A DNA stretch of 7,825 bases, taken from contig JAKBFR010000110.1 of the NCBI GenBank assembly GCA_021837545.1, forward strand, positions 1 to 7,825. The letters run 5' to 3'. Both the position numbers and the translations under genes were made by a program. Positions 5,368 through 7,825 of the stretch are shown here, piece after piece. This stretch comes from Bacillota bacterium (GTDB taxonomy: Bacteria; Bacillota_A; Clostridia; Clostridiales; Clostridiaceae). A model generated the notes under the pieces. It was not told the origin of the DNA. It ran no database searches and saw only the letters and a list, made by a program, of their open reading frames with translations. The first letter of the stretch is position 1; every line of letters starts with the position of its first letter.

Positions 5368-6426
5368 ATGAAGAAATTTATTAAAAATCTAATCTTAGGA
5401 TTAATAGTAATATTAGCAATAGGTGGACAACCTGCATTTGCTGTAGATTATGATTTAAACACATCTGTATATAACCACTTAGAAAATTGGGATACAGAAT
5501 TTGAAATTGATTACTATAACTCTGATGTTTTAGATGTAATAAAAGATATTGCTCAAAAAGATGATTATTTAACTAGATCATTAAAGAGATTAGAATATGA
5601 AAGAGAGGGAAATAGGGCAACCGTAAAAGTTACTTATTTAACAACTAAAGAACAAGAAGACTATATAAATAAAGAGTTAACAACAATAGTAAATTCTATA
5701 ATTACAAACAATATGAGTGATTATGATAAAATCAAAACAATAAATAAGTATATAGTTGATAGATATGAATATGATGATAGTTTGCTATCTAATAATGTAT
5801 ACTCTGCATTAACAACAGGAAAGACTACATGTCAAGGTTATGCAATGACTGCTTATAAGATGCTTAATTTAGCAGGAATAGAAAATAAAATTATCATTGG
5901 TGATTTAGATGGAGTTGCACATGGATGGAATTTAGTTAAACTTGATGATAAGTGGTATCATTTGGATACTACAAATGATGATGTTGCCAATAATAAATAT
6001 TTTCTTAAAAACGATAAAGCTTTAAGAAGTGATGGATTTACTTGGGATGCTAATAATTATCCGATATGTGATGAAAATTATGATGTAACATCAAAGAGCA
6101 GTACAACAATATTAAATAATAGTACACAAAATGTAATCCAAAACAATTATGGACAACCTTCAATAGGTTATAAATCTAATGTTGATGGCAAATGGTACCT
6201 TAGTAATGATTCATGGTATTTCTTAAAGAATGCAGGCATTTATGCTGCAGGTTGGAATATAATTGATAATAAGTGGTATTGCTTAGGAAATAATGGTGTA
6301 ATGCAAACAGGTTGGATATATTATAATGGGAAATGGTATTACTGCTATCCAGTTAGCGGAGATATGGCAACTAACACTATTATTGGTGGTTATAGAGTTG
6401 ATTCAAGCGGGGCATGGATATCATAA
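5368..6426 (+). CDS. Secreted transglutaminase-like protein with cell-wall-binding repeats
   Basis: The N-terminus is a clear signal peptide: MKKFIKN, a hydrophobic core, then a likely cleavage after QPAFA (residue 25). The core is a transglutaminase-like cysteine domain. Its Cys-His-Asp triad is C155 (in TTCQGYA), H185 (in VAHGWN) and D200 (in WYHLDTTND). Such bacterial domains may cross-link proteins or cut amide bonds; the substrate here is unknown. After a Ser/Thr/Asn-rich linker (about 241-272) come roughly three aromatic repeats of the choline/cell-wall-binding type (about 274-352), for example GKWYLSNDSWYFL, NKWYCLGNNGVMQTGW and GKWYYCYPV, ending in GGYRVDSSGAW. These should hold the protein on wall polymers. 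It is 352 residues and intact. AGAAGG lies nine bases before the ATG; the frame is open upstream to 5317 but has no start codon with a ribosome binding site. It is a single-gene unit convergent with tyrS. Confidence 0.9.
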   Translation: MKKFIKNLILGLIVILAIGGQPAFAVDYDLNTSVYNHLENWDTEFEIDYYNSDVLDVIKDIAQKDDYLTRSLKRLEYEREGNRATVKVTYLTTKEQEDYINKELTTIVNSIITNNMSDYDKIKTINKYIVDRYEYDDSLLSNNVYSALTTGKTTCQGYAMTAYKMLNLAGIENKIIIGDLDGVAHGWNLVKLDDKWYHLDTTNDDVANNKYFLKNDKALRSDGFTWDANNYPICDENYDVTSKSSTTILNNSTQNVIQNNYGQPSIGYKSNVDGKWYLSNDSWYFLKNAGIYAAGWNIIDNKWYCLGNNGVMQTGWIYYNGKWYYCYPVSGDMATNTIIGGYRVDSSGAWIS

Positions 6427-6436
6427 AGTGAAGTTT

Positions 6437-6466
6437 TTCAGGTGAAGTATTAATCTTTCACCTGAA
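6437..6466 (+). terminator. Hairpin between the convergent transglutaminase-like gene and tyrS
   Basis: A perfect 10-bp stem pairs TTCAGGTGAA (6437-6446) with TTCACCTGAA (6457-6466) around a 10-base loop. The plus-strand tail ATTTACTT is only moderately T-rich, and the minus-strand side is followed by AAAAAC. It is a fair terminator for the plus gene and a doubtful one for tyrS. Confidence 0.55.
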
Positions 6467-6497
6467 TTTACTTAAAATAGCTATTTAATACAAGAGG

Positions 6498-7709
6498 TTA
6501 CTTTATTATTTGAACAAACTTTTTTTTACCTAGCTTAATTATATCGCCACTTGAAATGGTTGTATTATCAAAATCAGTTACTTTATTCTTATTTATTTGA
6601 ATTCCGCCTTGATTTACAAGCCTTCTAAATTCATTAGAAGATGCTACAAAATTATTTTTTACAAGGAAGGCTGCTATTTCCTTTAACATATTACAATCTG
6701 AAGGTATAGTTATTTGAGGAACTACATCAGGTAGATTACCTTGCTTAAATACGTTTTTAAAATATAAAATGGATGATTTAGTTTCTTCTTCTGTGTGATA
6801 TAATCTTGTGATAATTTCTGCCAATTCCAACTTAACATCTCTGGGATTTTTACCATGATCTAAATCTTTCTTTATTTCATGAATTTTATCTGGATGTTCA
6901 TCTGTAGCTAGTTCAAAGTATTTTATAATAAGATTATCTGGAACCTCCATGACCTTCTTGAACATTATCTCTGGTTCATCATGCACACCAATATAATTTC
7001 CTAAACTTTTACTCATTTTTTCTATTCCATCTAATCCTTCTAATATAGGCATAAATATGGCTATTTGTTGTTCCATTCCGATATTCTTTTGTAGTGTTCT
7101 TCCCATAAGAATGTTGAAAGTCTGATCTGTTCCTCCAAGCTCTATATCAGCCTTTAATACAACGGAATCATAGCCTTGCATTAATGGATAAAAAAATTCA
7201 TGAATTCCAATAGGTGTATTGCTAGTGTAACGATTTTTAAAGTCATCTCTCTCTAACATTCTTGCAACAGTTGTAGTTGCAGCTAACTTGAGTACTTCTT
7301 CAAAATTCAGTTTTGATAACCACTCACTATTAAATCTAATTTCAGTTTTGTCTTTATCTAATATCTTGTAAATCTGCTTTTGGTATGTTAAAGCATTTTC
7401 TATTACTTGCGCATCAGAAAGAGGCTTCCTAGTTTTAGATTTTCCTGTTGGATCACCAATCTTCCCTGTAAAATCCCCGATTAAGATAATAGCTCTATGA
7501 CCTAAATCCTGCATCTGTTTAATTTTTCGGAGTACAACAGCATGACCTAAATGAATATCAGGTGCACTTGGATCAAGACCTAATTTAATTATCAAGGGTT
7601 TATTTTCATTTTCTGATTTGATGAGTTTTTCTTTTAGCTCATCAATACTGATAATATCAGCTGCACCTTTTTGTATAATTTTGATTTGTTCTTCAATAGT
7701 TTTTTTCAT
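6498..7709 (-). CDS. tyrS: Tyrosine--tRNA ligase (TyrZ-type)
   Basis: This cytosolic class I synthetase charges tRNA-Tyr with tyrosine using ATP. Of the class I signatures, HLGH is at residues 53-56 within [13 protein letters not shown] and KMSKS is at 231-235. The tyrosine-pocket region reads PLMQGYDS and ELGGTDQ (about 175-196). The [14 protein letters not shown] stretch (78-91) resembles the second bacterial TyrRS type (B. subtilis TyrZ) rather than the TyrS type. The last 60 or so residues, with [14 protein letters not shown] and a final [12 protein letters not shown], form the S4 RNA-binding domain that contacts the tRNA. The 403-residue length is complete. The start is set by AAGGAG (7723-7718) eight bases before the ATG. 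The gene stands alone, and its leader ends in a terminator hairpin at 7819-7780 that points to T-box control. The symbol is given by function; tyrZ would fit by sequence type. Confidence 0.96.
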   Translation of the reverse strand: MKKTIEEQIKIIQKGAADIISIDELKEKLIKSENENKPLIIKLGLDPSAPDIHLGHAVVLRKIKQMQDLGHRAIILIGDFTGKIGDPTGKSKTRKPLSDAQVIENALTYQKQIYKILDKDKTEIRFNSEWLSKLNFEEVLKLAATTTVARMLERDDFKNRYTSNTPIGIHEFFYPLMQGYDSVVLKADIELGGTDQTFNILMGRTLQKNIGMEQQIAIFMPILEGLDGIEKMSKSLGNYIGVHDEPEIMFKKVMEVPDNLIIKYFELATDEHPDKIHEIKKDLDHGKNPRDVKLELAEIITRLYHTEEETKSSILYFKNVFKQGNLPDVVPQITIPSDCNMLKEIAAFLVKNNFVASSNEFRRLVNQGGIQINKNKVTDFDNTTISSGDIIKLGKKKFVQIIK

Positions 7710-7779
7710 CTTTTTTACTCCTTATATTTTTAAAGTTCTAATATAAGCAAATTCTATAAGACTCAATATAATATGCAAC

Positions 7780-7819
7780 AAAAAAACTCTTGCCCTTTAT
7801 ATTTATAAAGGACAAGAGT
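7780..7819 (-). terminator. Leader terminator of tyrS, probably the 3' end of a T-box riboswitch
   Basis: On the minus strand ACTCTTG (7819-7813) pairs with CAAGAGT (7792-7786). After one G-U pair, CCTTTAT pairs with ATAAAGG, followed by a run of seven T (7786-7780, the first also closing the stem). The hairpin lies 70 bases upstream of the tyrS start codon, inside its leader, so it must control tyrS and not end it. T-box leaders of synthetase genes end this way: the stem's 5' half (GTCCTTT) could pair instead with an AAAGGGT-type T-box sequence further upstream to form the antiterminator. That part, the specifier loop and the promoter lie beyond the right edge. Confidence 0.75.
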
Positions 7820-7825
7820 ATATCT

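Noticed and set aside
7724..7779. A second tyrS promoter between the leader terminator and the gene (minus-strand TTGAGT, 17 bases, TATTAG)
   Set aside because: Both hexamers match consensus at only four of six positions. The leader-terminator layout implies a promoter further upstream, beyond the edge.
1..7825. CRISPR arrays, tRNA or rRNA genes, insertion sequences, phage modules
   Set aside because: I saw no regularly spaced repeats, no tRNA T-arm-like GGTTCGAATCC stretch, no transposase or integrase motifs and no terminal repeats bounding a cargo. The left-edge inverted repeat is not part of a recognisable element.

Overview
The window looks like chromosome from a low-GC, Gram-positive anaerobe of the Clostridium type. 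This rests on the strong A/T bias, AAGGAGG-like ribosome binding sites before almost every gene, AT-rich intrinsic terminators with T tails, a cell-wall-repeat secreted protein of a style common in clostridia, and a TyrZ-type tyrosyl-tRNA synthetase preceded by what looks like the end of a T-box leader. No species can be named from the sequence alone.

Layout. Bases 1-265 hold no intact gene. They contain what appear to be the 3' ends of two convergent, related reading frames that meet in an imperfect inverted repeat (9-82). A promoter region with a 16-bp near-palindrome (418-433) then leads into a MATE-family multidrug/cation antiporter (491-1834), closed by a 12-bp hairpin terminator. Next are a small membrane-anchored chemotaxis-type transducer with no extracellular sensor and no recognisable HAMP domain (2075-3133) and an unrecognised membrane-anchored protein ending in a GYRPVLE motif (3201-3959). 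These two share a strand, are 67 bases apart and share one strong, symmetric terminator (3998-4041). A gene-poor stretch of about 440 bases follows, with a good promoter, a possible decayed small gene and a possible leader peptide. It leads into a Nudix hydrolase (4484-5005) with its own terminator. After another long leader (about 280 bases) comes an exported transglutaminase-like protein with C-terminal cell-wall-binding repeats (5368-6426). A hairpin separates it from the convergent tyrS gene (6498-7709, minus strand), whose leader terminator lies at the right edge.

How the genes relate. Nearly every gene appears to have its own promoter and terminator, so this is a run of mostly single-gene units rather than a pathway operon. 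The only likely co-transcribed pair is the transducer and the GYRPVLE protein. Several products act at the envelope: the MATE pump, the membrane transducer, the anchored protein and the wall-bound transglutaminase. Nudix and TyrRS are housekeeping-type cytosolic enzymes. I see no mobile element, CRISPR array, tRNA, rRNA or convincing multi-gene novel system. The most noteworthy points are the truncated T-box leader of tyrS, the two related convergent gene ends at the left edge, the sensorless transducer next to an uncharacterised anchored protein, and the long leaders carrying tiny reading frames.
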